From contig NC_134031.1 in NCBI RefSeq assembly GCF_964204645.1, positions 19,963,307-20,023,306 on the forward strand: DNA of 60,000 nucleotides, in the 5' to 3' direction. This stretch comes from Tubulanus polymorphus (taxonomy: Eukaryota; Nemertea; Palaeonemertea; Tubulaniformes; Tubulanidae). The translations under genes were made by a program, and so were the position numbers. The notes beneath the pieces were generated by a model. It had not been told where the DNA came from. It searched no databases and was given only the letters and a program-made list of their open reading frames with translations. Of the stretch, positions 25,321-36,500 are shown one piece after another; position 1 is the stretch's first letter, and every line of letters starts with the position of its first letter.

Positions 25321-27035
25321 TCTTTGAACGTCCTGAAATAGCATAGCTATATGGTGTTTTTACATAACGAAAATACAAGCCTGTATTACATCATAATATT
25401 ACTATAGCTTATATGATAACGATCATTTATAGGCGGTGATTCACCCGGTTGTCAGCTATGTTCCCCCAGCGTATGAGATGAGATGTTTTTATCAGAGTCC
25501 CAGGTTATACGAAGATTAGATACTTACGTAATATAGTTTACTAGGTATATTCTATTATCACTTCTAGTGAATGTTCTTTTCGCGACTTGAATGAACTAGA
25601 AAACTAATTTGAAAGTTTATTGATGCCTTGAACAATATGTACATCGGTGAATACTGTCGACAATGAATAATATGTTATTGACAATGTGATCTTGATGATC
25701 AATAAAATGAATTTGAATTGACCGACACGATCTAGCCCCGATTGCTGCACATCCATTCACATAAATTCATGGAATAAAAAAGTCGATTGCAAAATAAACT
25801 CCAATCTTCACGATTGTAATTATTTTTTTGAAACACTGATATTGATGACGTATTCAACTCACACTGTTAATACCTAAAATAATGCAGAATACTTAATCAG
25901 TATATGAAAGAATTTTGTAACAGTTTTACGGCATCAGAGATGACTTATTGATTTGACTGGTACTACTCCGTCCGTCCGACCGACCGTAACGTAGTCGCGA
26001 GTTTCAATCTGGAAAAATTGATGCCTCTTGAGGTTTTTACGTTGCTTTTTCAAAATCATCAATTTCAATGAGTATAATGGTATTGTTTAATCATCATTAA
26101 AATGTCAATGCAGGGTTTTCCAGCTCAGATGAATGATATCCACGCGACATAGCTCCTGGGAAAAACCAGGTACCTTCCTGTCTTTTTTTAAAGTGTACAA
26201 TATATCAACGGCTTTTATTTGTCTATGAAATCTCGCTGCTGTTAGTCGATGTGTGTCGTTCACCTGTTCAAGGCTGACTTGCGGAAGACACGGGTTTTCT
26301 AGAAATCTAGAAGACCGAAAACATATATATGTCAAAGAGTAAAAACTCAGCAGCTGCGGATAAATCAGGGAATCAGTGGCTTTTAAGTTTTTGTATCATT
26401 AGCGTTTCGCCTGTACACGGCACCTCGCATGAAGCGAGAGGATAACTGTCCAAATGTCATAGTTTAGATACTTCATTAAATCATGTTCAATTGTGTATCT
26501 GACACAACGTGATGGAAAGTGGAATGATACTGCCACACTTCAGGATTTACCATTTATATGGTATGTTTTTTCTGTTGACACTGTGCATAAATGATATGAA
26601 TTTATTTTAAGACTCTTGTTTAATGGTTCATTCTGCCGATGGAGACTCGGCTATGAAGTTGACTTATCAATAACTAATCACAGTTAGATGATATGCACAC
26701 GTACATAGACCGAGGAGCTGTCATTGAACAGTTATACATTTCCCCTTCATCAAAGTTATCTAATGATGAAAAAAAGGTTACAATCTTTTCTTATTAACGA
26801 ACAGCGACTGATCCAGGTCTTCCTTCCAAAGCTAACCAAAACAATATTCTCTATCAATGCTCTATTCCTGAACTGTTTTCTAAGAAGGGTTAAAGTTACA
26901 CGATCTCTTTGATATGGTCTGGATCCATTCCTGATGAACTTCATAATTAATCTGATGGATGTCAGTAAAATGATTTTTTTTTTCGATTACATCAGTTTAA
27001 AATATCGTTTTTCTCTTTCTCTTGTATTAATGCAG

Positions 27036-27127
27036 AAAAGGATGGAGATGGACACACGAATTCGGTGCTGAATCGCAGTTTTAAAGTTCGCTCCACATCG
27101 AAGGACAAAGCGGAGAAGAAACAGTCG
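27036..27127 (+). CDS. PLEKHG5: PLEKHG5 exon, first one recognised
   Basis: A pyrimidine-rich acceptor (tttctcttgtattaatgcag) precedes it and GTAAGT follows. It opens with two bases completing an upstream codon and ends in phase 0. It encodes 30 basic residues starting KDGDGHTNS and ending KAEKKQS. The match to the linker after the Ras-binding-like region in human PLEKHG5 is weak; the assignment rests on phase, position and composition. Confidence 0.7.
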
Positions 27128-30100
27128 GTAAGTGAACAGAATTATGCCCTTTTTGCTGGTATGCATAGATAAGTGAATGAATACAACTTATGTTAGGCAT
27201 AGAAATTGATTTATAGAGTTTTGTGGCTGCTACAAGGTTCTGGGTTTTGTGGTGGCTACAAGGTTCTGGGTTTTGTGGTCGCTACAAGTTTCTGGGTTTT
27301 GTGGTCGCTACAAGGTTCTGGGTTTTGCGGTCGCTGTAAGGTTCTGGGTTTTGTGGTCGCTACAAGGTTCTGGGTTTTGCGGTCGCTGTAAGGTTCTGGG
27401 TTTTGTGGTCGCTACAAGGTTCTGGGTTTTGTGGTCGCTACAAGGTTCTGGGTTTTGCGGTCGCTGTAAGGTTCTGGGTTTTGTGGTCGCTACAAGGTTC
27501 TGGGTTTTGTGGTGGCTACAAGGTTCTGGGTTTTGTGGTCGCTACAAGGTTCTGGGTTTTGTGGTCGCTACAAGGTTCTGGGTTTTGTGGTCGCTACAAG
27601 GTTCTGGGTTTTGTGGTGGCTACAAGGTTCTGGGTTTTGTGGTCGCTACAAGTTTCTGGGTTTTGTGGTCGCTACAAGGTTCTGGGTTTTGTGGTCGCTA
27701 CAAGGTTCTGGGTTTTGCGGTCGCTCTAAGGTTCTGGGTTTTGTGGTGGCTACAAGGTTCTGGGTTTTGTGGTGGCTACAAGGTTCTGGGTTTTGTGGTC
27801 GCTACAAGGTTCTGGGTTTTGTGGTCGCTACAAGGTTCTGGGTTTTGTGGTCGCTACAAGGTTCTGGGTTTTGTGGTCGCTACAAGGTTCTGGGTTTTGT
27901 GGTCGCTACAAGGTTCTGGGTTTTGTAATGCTTTAAGGTTGTGGATTGTCTCGGGGGATGTTAAGAAAAAATCGTTATGCCAAAAACCATCGACGCAACC
28001 GAACCGTAAGAATAAGACGAGCAAAACAAATCTTTAGGTCATCGATTGCCAGACTTGGTCTGATAATGAAGTGTCTTCAATCCGCAGGGAATCGTTCTTT
28101 AGCCACCGCCATAAACTATCTGAATATTTAACCAACTGTTCCGAGGCTATGTCTAGCTTCTGTTCTAAGTCTTATAAAATGGGGCTAACTCCATTTCAAA
28201 TCATATACGTACAATAGTCATAAATCCCACTTTCATAAGATAGGCAGGATTTGGGTGGATATATTAGATGGTTTACGGTTGTGTAATTTCTCTAAACCTC
28301 TGTTTCTCTTATATTTGATTGATTCCCTGTGTCATCTAACAGCTCTCTACTGAGATTTCAGACGACGTCACTGTTCGATGCTTGCATCACTTCAGCCAAT
28401 TTACTCGGCTAATGGTCAATATTTTTCATGGCTCGAAATGTATCTCGGGGTGAATCGATTGGTCAGCAATAAGAACTGTAGCACTTGATGAGCGAGAAAA
28501 TAGCTCCACTACATTTGAATAACGGGATTCACGATTCTGTGAATTACACATCAAATAGAGATCCACTCGATTTTCAAACCTTGCTAGGACCAGGAGGATC
28601 CTTGCACTGTTGGCTAGGGTCTGCAATAGTGAACCTCTGACCATGGCTTTGAGCTGTTTGAGATATTCTTAGACAAATCTTCGGATCGCTAGTACCTCCC
28701 CTTCTCTCCGCTGCAAGGACCTGATTAGGTAAACCTCAGACCATTGCATTTTGCTCTGTGTCAAAGAGTCTTTCACAAATTCTCGGATCCAAGCCCATTA
28801 TTTAACGTGCACTGCATCCAGAGCCCGGTTTGAATCCGGTTCGAACGTTTTTAACTCTCGACTCAGATTTTAACAAGAACAACAGAAAGAGGAGGAATAT
28901 CGAGGTGTTTTCAGGAACTGCGGTTGTAGCTCGCATTCAGACGACACCTCGCGAGGAACCTTTATCATGTTCATTCTACTCGTGCCTGTGTTTTATGCCT
29001 TCGTTCTACGCGATGATGAATATCACACAACTCCGCTATAGATGACACGATCGATATTTTTTACCCAAGTCCCCGGGATCCTCACCACCTGGTCCCCGTG
29101 ATCCTCGACACCTGGTCCCCTTGCACAGTCATCGATTAACAATCAGATGACTTTAACCCCTCGAAAATGTCGTGATTCAGTAAACTACTCTAGAGCCCGA
29201 CGCGGTGCATTCAGATTCAGTTTCATTCAAATCTTTGTTAAAATGAAGTAACACTTATTTCATTTATCTATGCATGTCACATGATACACCTGATATTAAT
29301 TGCCTTCTCGCTGTCAATCAAATCACGGTTAATTTTTTTCATATGCTTTTTTATACTAATAACCGTATGTAACATGACATGTGCATGAAATGAAAAAGTC
29401 GGTTGAAACTTCGTCCATTTATCAGAACCTGAATGAGACGAATGTTTGTGTGTTCTGCTGAAAAATGCAGTTATGAATTAACGAGATTTTCGGGGCATAT
29501 TTCGAAAATTAGAATTCATACGACTTATTCATGGGTTAATATTAACGTATTCATGCATATGCATTTCATTGGCTTGATGATAGCTACTATTAAACAGTCA
29601 CCGCAATGTGCCAATAATACTGCGTAAGATTACTGGGTGTGGTTGCTCAAAGACATAATGGTTACTCTCCAGTCAATTGAAGTCCTCTTTAAACCATGAA
29701 AAACGTTTCGTTATTAAATATATACATTTATAGAATACGTGTGTCTTTTAGCAGCCTTCCGTAATCAAGCGGATAATTAGAGTAATTAATTGATTCGTAA
29801 TTCACGCGCTAATTGCAATTATCATGTCACTCTGATTGTGTAAAGCCACCAGAGCGCGCTTCTAGATACATCGGTAACTTTCCGGACATCATCGGCCCTG
29901 TTGCCTGAAAGGACAGGTCTTAAACGGAATGGACCGTGTTCAAACTTCTCACTAGTGTGATTGCTTAGTCTATCCATGTACGTATAAACTAGATTATACG
30001 TCCATGGTCTATCTATCTTTGATTAGAACAGACTAAACGCGATACCGGCATGCACCACCAGATGGCGCAACAAAACACTGGGTTATTTGTATGTAGTGAA

Positions 30101-30433
30101 AATCAGTTTTCAATGAAATTTGAACTTGATTTTAAGGCTTCCAAATCTGAAAATTATTGAACAAGTTGAATAGATATAACATGCGCTTTCTCACTCAGTT
30201 TATAGATTTCGCAGGAAATTGATTTACTAAACATGAAAAATTGGTTCTAATTCAATTGAAATGTAGAAGGAAATTAAAGCGTGATTACCCGGTGCCACTA
30301 GCGACACCTGGTGGATTCTGTCTGTATCTCATTGAATGAAGCGATCACGGCTTTGATTTCCTGCGATCTTTTAGAATATTTTTTACACAATGAGACGAAA
30401 CATTCATGTATCATATACGTTTATATATATATA

Positions 30434-30510
<77 letters not shown>

Positions 30511-33500
30511 TGTATATATAATTCTCATCGTTGTGAAATATTAATCGATGTTTAATTATTAATTGCTCGTTAAAAACTAACCACAGCCCTCACCGCAACA
30601 CTTACAGATTATGGCCAAACACGGCGGCGACGGCAGCAATACCGGTGGCGCCACCACTAGCAAAACTAAATCGGCCACGCACGCCACTTTGAAACCGCCC
30701 TCGGAACAGCGCAGGCGAAATTCGTTGCCCCTGGCGATTCGTGAATGGTTTTTGAACAGCACGAACGAGCCGTCTGCAACGAAGAGTCTCGACCAACCTA
30801 AAGTTGGCAGCAGCCCGGACAGTTTTAGCTGCCTCGAGGCAAGTCACGTCATTGTGTTGGTTGCATGGTCTGTGATGACTCGTTTTTTTTTCCAATCATT
30901 TTTTGTTATTCTCTTCGTGTATTCAAGATTTATTTTTTCACTATTGACTAATCAAAGACCGACTTGACTACCCGGGTACCTGTATTATTTGAAGGTATTT
31001 AGCACTACTGTAGATCTCAATTCAGCCAACAAAATACTATCATCATCAGAAAAGTTTCAAGAGCCGTGATCACGTAGATTTTGCCCGGGTGCACTGATTG
31101 TTCACAGTTGTGCCAAATGACCCTTGATTGACATGGGCCAATTTTTAGCACTGTTCAAATTATTGCTTGTTGGTTGTGGAAGTGACTCACCTCACATGCC
31201 GCAGCATCATTTTTATAGCATTTGAGCGAGTGCTTTACACGTGAACGAGCTGTCTAATTAGGCAAGGGCTAAATATGACTCAGATCTGTACGTGATCGCG
31301 GCTTAGTTCATCTCTGATTAAACCATTTTTGGTGTCGGCTAATTTCTCTTCACTCGGCGTGAAAATCTACTCGTAAGCGGATATGCCAGGTAGTCAGGTC
31401 CGTAAAAAACCCTTCCCCGCTTGACGCTGAATCAAATTCCGTCGAATAGCTTCGTGTTGTGTTTCATTTCCTATTCTCTGTGCGTCGTTGGACAGGTAAG
31501 AATTTTTTATGTTTCAGACACCGAAGAATTTGTCATTACGCGAGACAACTCGGGTTCGGGTCGGAATTATTCGATATGTTCAGCTATCGCTCATATTTTT
31601 CTCTGAAACGTAAGATAAAAGACAGACGCTCGGAGAGAACACGGAGGATAAATCGATTAATCGGGCAGACGCTCGTTCATTCTCGAGTCCGTCTGCTAGT
31701 GTCCCTGAGAGCGCGCGCGATCAACAGATTTCATACATCATCGTTTTATTTGCTTCAATGCAGATGATGGGCTCTTAATTTAGCTTATTATATCATCTTT
31801 ACATAAATTCAGTGACCCCGCATTAAACCGCCATCTGTCATCGGTAGCGCAGTCAGTTTTGTATCCTACGTGCAAATGATTCTTCCGACTTGCGGTTTGA
31901 GTCACCGATCATTGAAAACTCTGACTATGTTATGCAAAATTCTCTGAAATAAAGTGATAAAGAACTTCAACACCAGATGGCATGACGAGCACTCGGTCTT
32001 GTCAAAATTAGCTCATTTTTGATCAACTTTGTCAAATCATTACATATAAAAAATCACAGGAACCACCTAATATACATTGAATTAATTTTTCTTCTCAGTG
32101 ATTGGTAAAGGTTCATCAACAATTGATTTGTATAACAGTTTCAGTAGAGATAAAAACTTATTACTGATTACATCAATACACCGCGGTGCGGTACTAGCAA
32201 CTTCCATCACCGATTTATACACCGCACTGCAGTGTAGACGCACTGGTTAAGAGAAAAGTTTACCTAAAACTTTACTACTAACATCGCCTAGTGGATCCTT
32301 GCTTGCCATTTTAGTGGAATCTCTGATCACCACAGCAGCCTTGGCAGTTCCCTGTTGTAGTATTGTATTAGCATTTGTCCTTGACCTTAGAATAAGCTTA
32401 TGTCCTCAGAGTTGAAAATATTTTCAATTTTTCGCCGTCACGTCTCTATTCAAGCGTTGTTGAACATTGAATGTATTTCTCAGTAGAAAATATCAGGTCA
32501 ATAACAGCTTATACAAATATACACAAATATAATAACCTGATAGTCTTACAGTCATGTTTTAATCGACGAAAACAATTTAATCGTTTAGAATTATTCGTCA
32601 TAAATTTTTGAGACTTCGAGTAGATCTGTCATCATAAATAGGTATTAATATTAACGCCTACCCTTTTCTATCTAATCTACTGATTAATTTCAGCTTTCTA
32701 TTTTACTAGAAATTCCAACCCTAGATAAAGGTCGAATAGGTTATCCGTTGCAACGCAAATATTCAACTGTTTCGTTTCCTAATCCGTGGGCAAGGAATCT
32801 TATTTCTTCGGGATCAGTAATTCAAGAATGCCTCTCATAGAACTGTTTTGGATATTCAATCTCCCTATTGTAATAAAAGAATGAATTTGGAACGAAACGA
32901 AAAAATATTGAATAACTCAATATTTGCTGAGTGATTTTCATACGCACACAAACCAATAACCTATATTGAGAAAACCTCTTTGTAGTTGTGTATTCCAAGG
33001 CAATGTTTTATAGTTATGAGCAATCAGTTTTTATTCCGTGAAAAGTACGTTATACCGTTCCAGGTACTTCTTTACTACGCATAGTTAGTCTCACTCACGA
33101 TGAAGTTTAGTATTTGTTAGCTCAGCTATTTCGAATTTATGACTCGTTTCCGATGAAAATTGTCAGCAAATATTTAATCTTCAAGCACTTAATTTATGGT
33201 TCAGCTTATCGTAACGTACGAGAACGAAGTCGCGCTGATTCGGAATGTTATTATCATTCGGATATTCCCTATAGACAGGTTAGCTCGAACGGACTCGAAT
33301 TCGTCGTCGATCGACGAGATGAAAACCGACCAACATCGGAAAAGTTTCAGTTTAGAAAATCTCGGAATATTCACTAAAAAGAAATGTTACTATTTGAATG
33401 AAATGGTATTTGGACATAGCACCGTATTAGACAACCAAACATCTTGGATAAAGGTATAATCACCGATCCCTTCATGTTTGGATGAACTGCAAACCAATGG

Positions 33501-36500
33501 GATACTGGCAAAACTACTGAGGGAAGCGAGGATTCAGGGATATGAAACCGAAAAATCAAGTTTTAATTTCATTGGAAACAAACTGATTTTAACTACGAAT
33601 AACCCGGTGTTTTGTGGCGCCATCTGGTGTTGCCAATATCCCGTTGTAGACATTTCATTTTCGTGAAATTTGGATTTTTTGGCATCGTGAGAATCGCGTT
33701 GGTAAATTGTTTATTGATCCGAAATAGCTTAGCATCGTTTTGTCTTAACTGCGGAGCATAATGAAACATTTAGAAAAATTGAGTTTATTTAAGACAGGTC
33801 TTTGATTCATGAGTTAAGACTCTTGTACACTGGTTGGATGAAGCAGGTGTCTATTACAGGTGTTTTAAAGTGTAAGGAAACAGGACAAATATTTTTCTTT
33901 TGGGTATTTTCTGCAAAAAATCTTGGAAGGACTACGGAAAAAAAGAAAGAATGTCTAATTGAAATTTTAATGATTGGAGAAACAAAGTTAGTAAATTAGA
34001 TTGAAAATGAAGACAGAAATATGTTACCCTGGGCGGCAGATTTGTACTCCAAGCTCAACTCAATATTTCAACTGTTTTGATGTTTTCTCTCTAGTTTTGT
34101 AGTTTATTTTCGTTGCATGCTTGTATTCATATTTCTTTTTTAGAGTAATCGTAATTTTCCCGACGATCCATCATCGTCGTCGCGAAAATCCCGCTATTTC
34201 TGAGAATCGACGAGATTTTCATATCGTTTTTTTGTTGTCCGTCAATTTTTCCAGACTCATCAACGACCGAAGAAATCGGCGTCTGACGAACGAGATGAGA
34301 GACAACGAACGACGCAGAATCGCCTCAGTACGATATTCAACCCATTCGGGAAGGTCAGTTCATCCTGTTTCAATCTTAAGCCTAGCGCACATCGACACTG
34401 CGATTGGAGACAACTAGTTGCTACCGAACGATTACCCCGCGCACATCGAAATCTAGTTACAACCGGTCAGTTGCAGCAACTGCATGGCGCGTGTCGATCG
34501 TCGAGATCCAGAGCGCGCACATCGACGGATATGACTGCGATTGAGTACAACCAGTTGCTCAAAAGTAGAACATGGGCAACTGGCTGGAACTGGAGATAGA
34601 TCGACGCTTACCAATCGTAAGCTCGCTCACATCGACACATTCAAGCAACTGATCGTATCCAGCCAGTTCCTCTCATGCGCCGAACACTGCCTTGCAACTA
34701 GTTGTCTCCAATCGCAGTGTCGATGTGCGCTAGGCTTAAGAGTCTCTTATAGATCTAGGTTAAGATTGAACTCATATAAGCTGCGTTCACAATAGCCACG
34801 ATCTCATGGAGATGAATTGGCACGGTTCAAGTCAAATTTGGTCTGTGTCTAATTAGAAAGCGCATTCACATGTAAACCACTCAAGTGTGAAATGAAGCGA
34901 AGTTAGAGACTTTCTGCACCAGTCGCAATTCACACCCAATGATGTGACCTAAATCACTATGCTTGTGTGATCGCAGCATTTTGAAATTTGAAATTTAACG
35001 AATTAATCTACGTAAAAGAAAATTGAATTTGTCGTTTTTTCAGGAAAAGGAAGATGAAACTCGAGTTGAAACGCAAGCATTGTACGATCGACTTCAGTAT
35101 TACGTCCACAACGGATTACCCACAATGCCTGAGTCGCACAAGTTACCGACTCAGTCGAGATTTGATATGACTGTTTTTACGTTAGAGGAACATTGGACAG
35201 AATTCGTTGCCAATCATGAGGTCGGTTTATTTTCATTTTTAAGTCCATGATAATCATCTCTGATGATTTAAGGCAGGTTTGAATTGGTCTCGACCGATTC
35301 CAGAATTCCCTTCTGGCGCGTTTGTTTTGACCAGAATATGCTTAACCGAATTGTGGAATACCTTAATCTGTAAACTCCTCAATCAATGCTATATCTAAAC
35401 TGGAAGACCTTCGATCAAAAGCTCCCTCCCTGAACTGTGCATTAGTCGCTTTATTTCCGATGATAATAAAGAAAAAACTTTACATCAATAATTTAAAACT
35501 TGAAAATCTGTGGTCTTTCCTTAACTGAGTGTTCGGAGCTGTGACCTTATCATTGACCTTCAATAGTGGAATCATGTAAATTGTTGATTGTTTCCAGGAG
35601 TTACGGTCTAATTCAATTGAAGTGACAAATCCTCAATAGGAATCTAAACCCATAGAAGATTTTGAAGTTTCAACTATTATTATGGATCGAGATTTCTGAC
35701 ATCGTTGCCTTTATTCCAACATTTTCTTCTATGAAATGAAATATTCATCGAAGATTTTTGCGTCGAAAAACCTAGAAAATTACAGCAAAAATTCACCACG
35801 AGATACAACAAAAATTCACCACGAGATGCGAATAAACTTCTAAAATGACACCAGCTTACTTAATTATTCTTCACGCTCAAACAATTGAAACTGAACCTTC
35901 ACTCATTAAACATGAATGACCACTTTGCGCGGTAATCGACGCGGTGTTGTCATCATTATCGGCATTCATAAACATTTCCTAATCATGCATTCTGCTCACG
36001 TTATTTTGGCAACCGATCAATACGAACGTTCTATCACCGACGCGATTTGTTTTCATTTCAAAAACTCGAAATCGATTATCAATAAAATTCATCTCATGTT
36101 CGTCGAGTGTTCGCCCGCCGTGGATCATCTCGATGAACTAGTTTTTTTTTCGCGATCTTTACGAGAGATTGAACCTGAGTTTGTGTAACCTTCGAAAAGT
36201 CGTTGATATTCGACCTTCAAACAGACGCCAGTTTTCATAAAACTCTCATTGAAATTTTCAGTCAAACGGCACACTATATCTCGGGGTTTAATCTGCGGGA
36301 GAATTTAGCGCCACGCTGTGGTTTCCGTTTTTATGGGAGTTTGTGATCTCTTATTGTCCTAAAGCCAGTTTTCTGATTCGGAAAATCCCTTCGAAGGCGT
36401 ATTCTTTTCATGCGCTGCTGGATCGAAGTAATCGAAAAAATATTGAACTGCAGGCTACACCCTTCTCACAAAGAGTATAAGCTCAGTTCATTGACCTGTC

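Larger units (their letters stand above)
1..27035. other. 27 kb without a recognisable exon: upstream flank or large intron of PLEKHG5
   Basis: I checked both strands for splice-bounded open frames with protein-like composition and found none I can defend. The sequence is AT-rich (about 60 %) and holds the arrays and elements listed separately. Stretches with nothing noted beyond unique AT-rich DNA include 1-600, 1220-3420, 7100-9040, 9810-13070, 16000-17100, 17380-18050, 19250-21950 (apart from the broken minus frame) and 25410-27035. CpG-richer patches at 240-480 and 1290-1440 could be promoters or 5' exons, but no motif proves it. Confidence 0.6.
27128..30607 (+). other. PLEKHG5 intron, 3.5 kb
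   Basis: Contains the 26-bp array (27222-27930), a two-copy CCTGGTCCCC repeat at about 29070-29125, a palindromic element at 29950-30045 and a (TA)n tract at 30421-30519. No further exon was seen. Confidence 0.7.
30839..34254 (+). other. PLEKHG5 intron region with candidate cassette exons
   Basis: Begins with a GC donor. Holds an AGCCGCGATCAC element (31062-31304), two candidate exons (31518-31609, 33279-33453) and, at about 32160-32255, a CCGCGGTGCGG/CCGCACTGCAG inverted sequence related to 38875-38960 and to the 261-bp duplication unit. The rest is unremarkable AT-rich DNA. Confidence 0.6.

Noticed and set aside
27206-28037. Overlapping frames reading [20 protein letters not shown] repeats
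   Set aside because: Three units of the 26-bp array equal 78 bases, so all frames stay open by chance; the region is an intron.
34541-34795. 84-codon frame [20 protein letters not shown] and its twin at 43313-43519
   Set aside because: Both lie in the 356-bp TTAA elements; the shared sequence reflects the repeat, not a gene.
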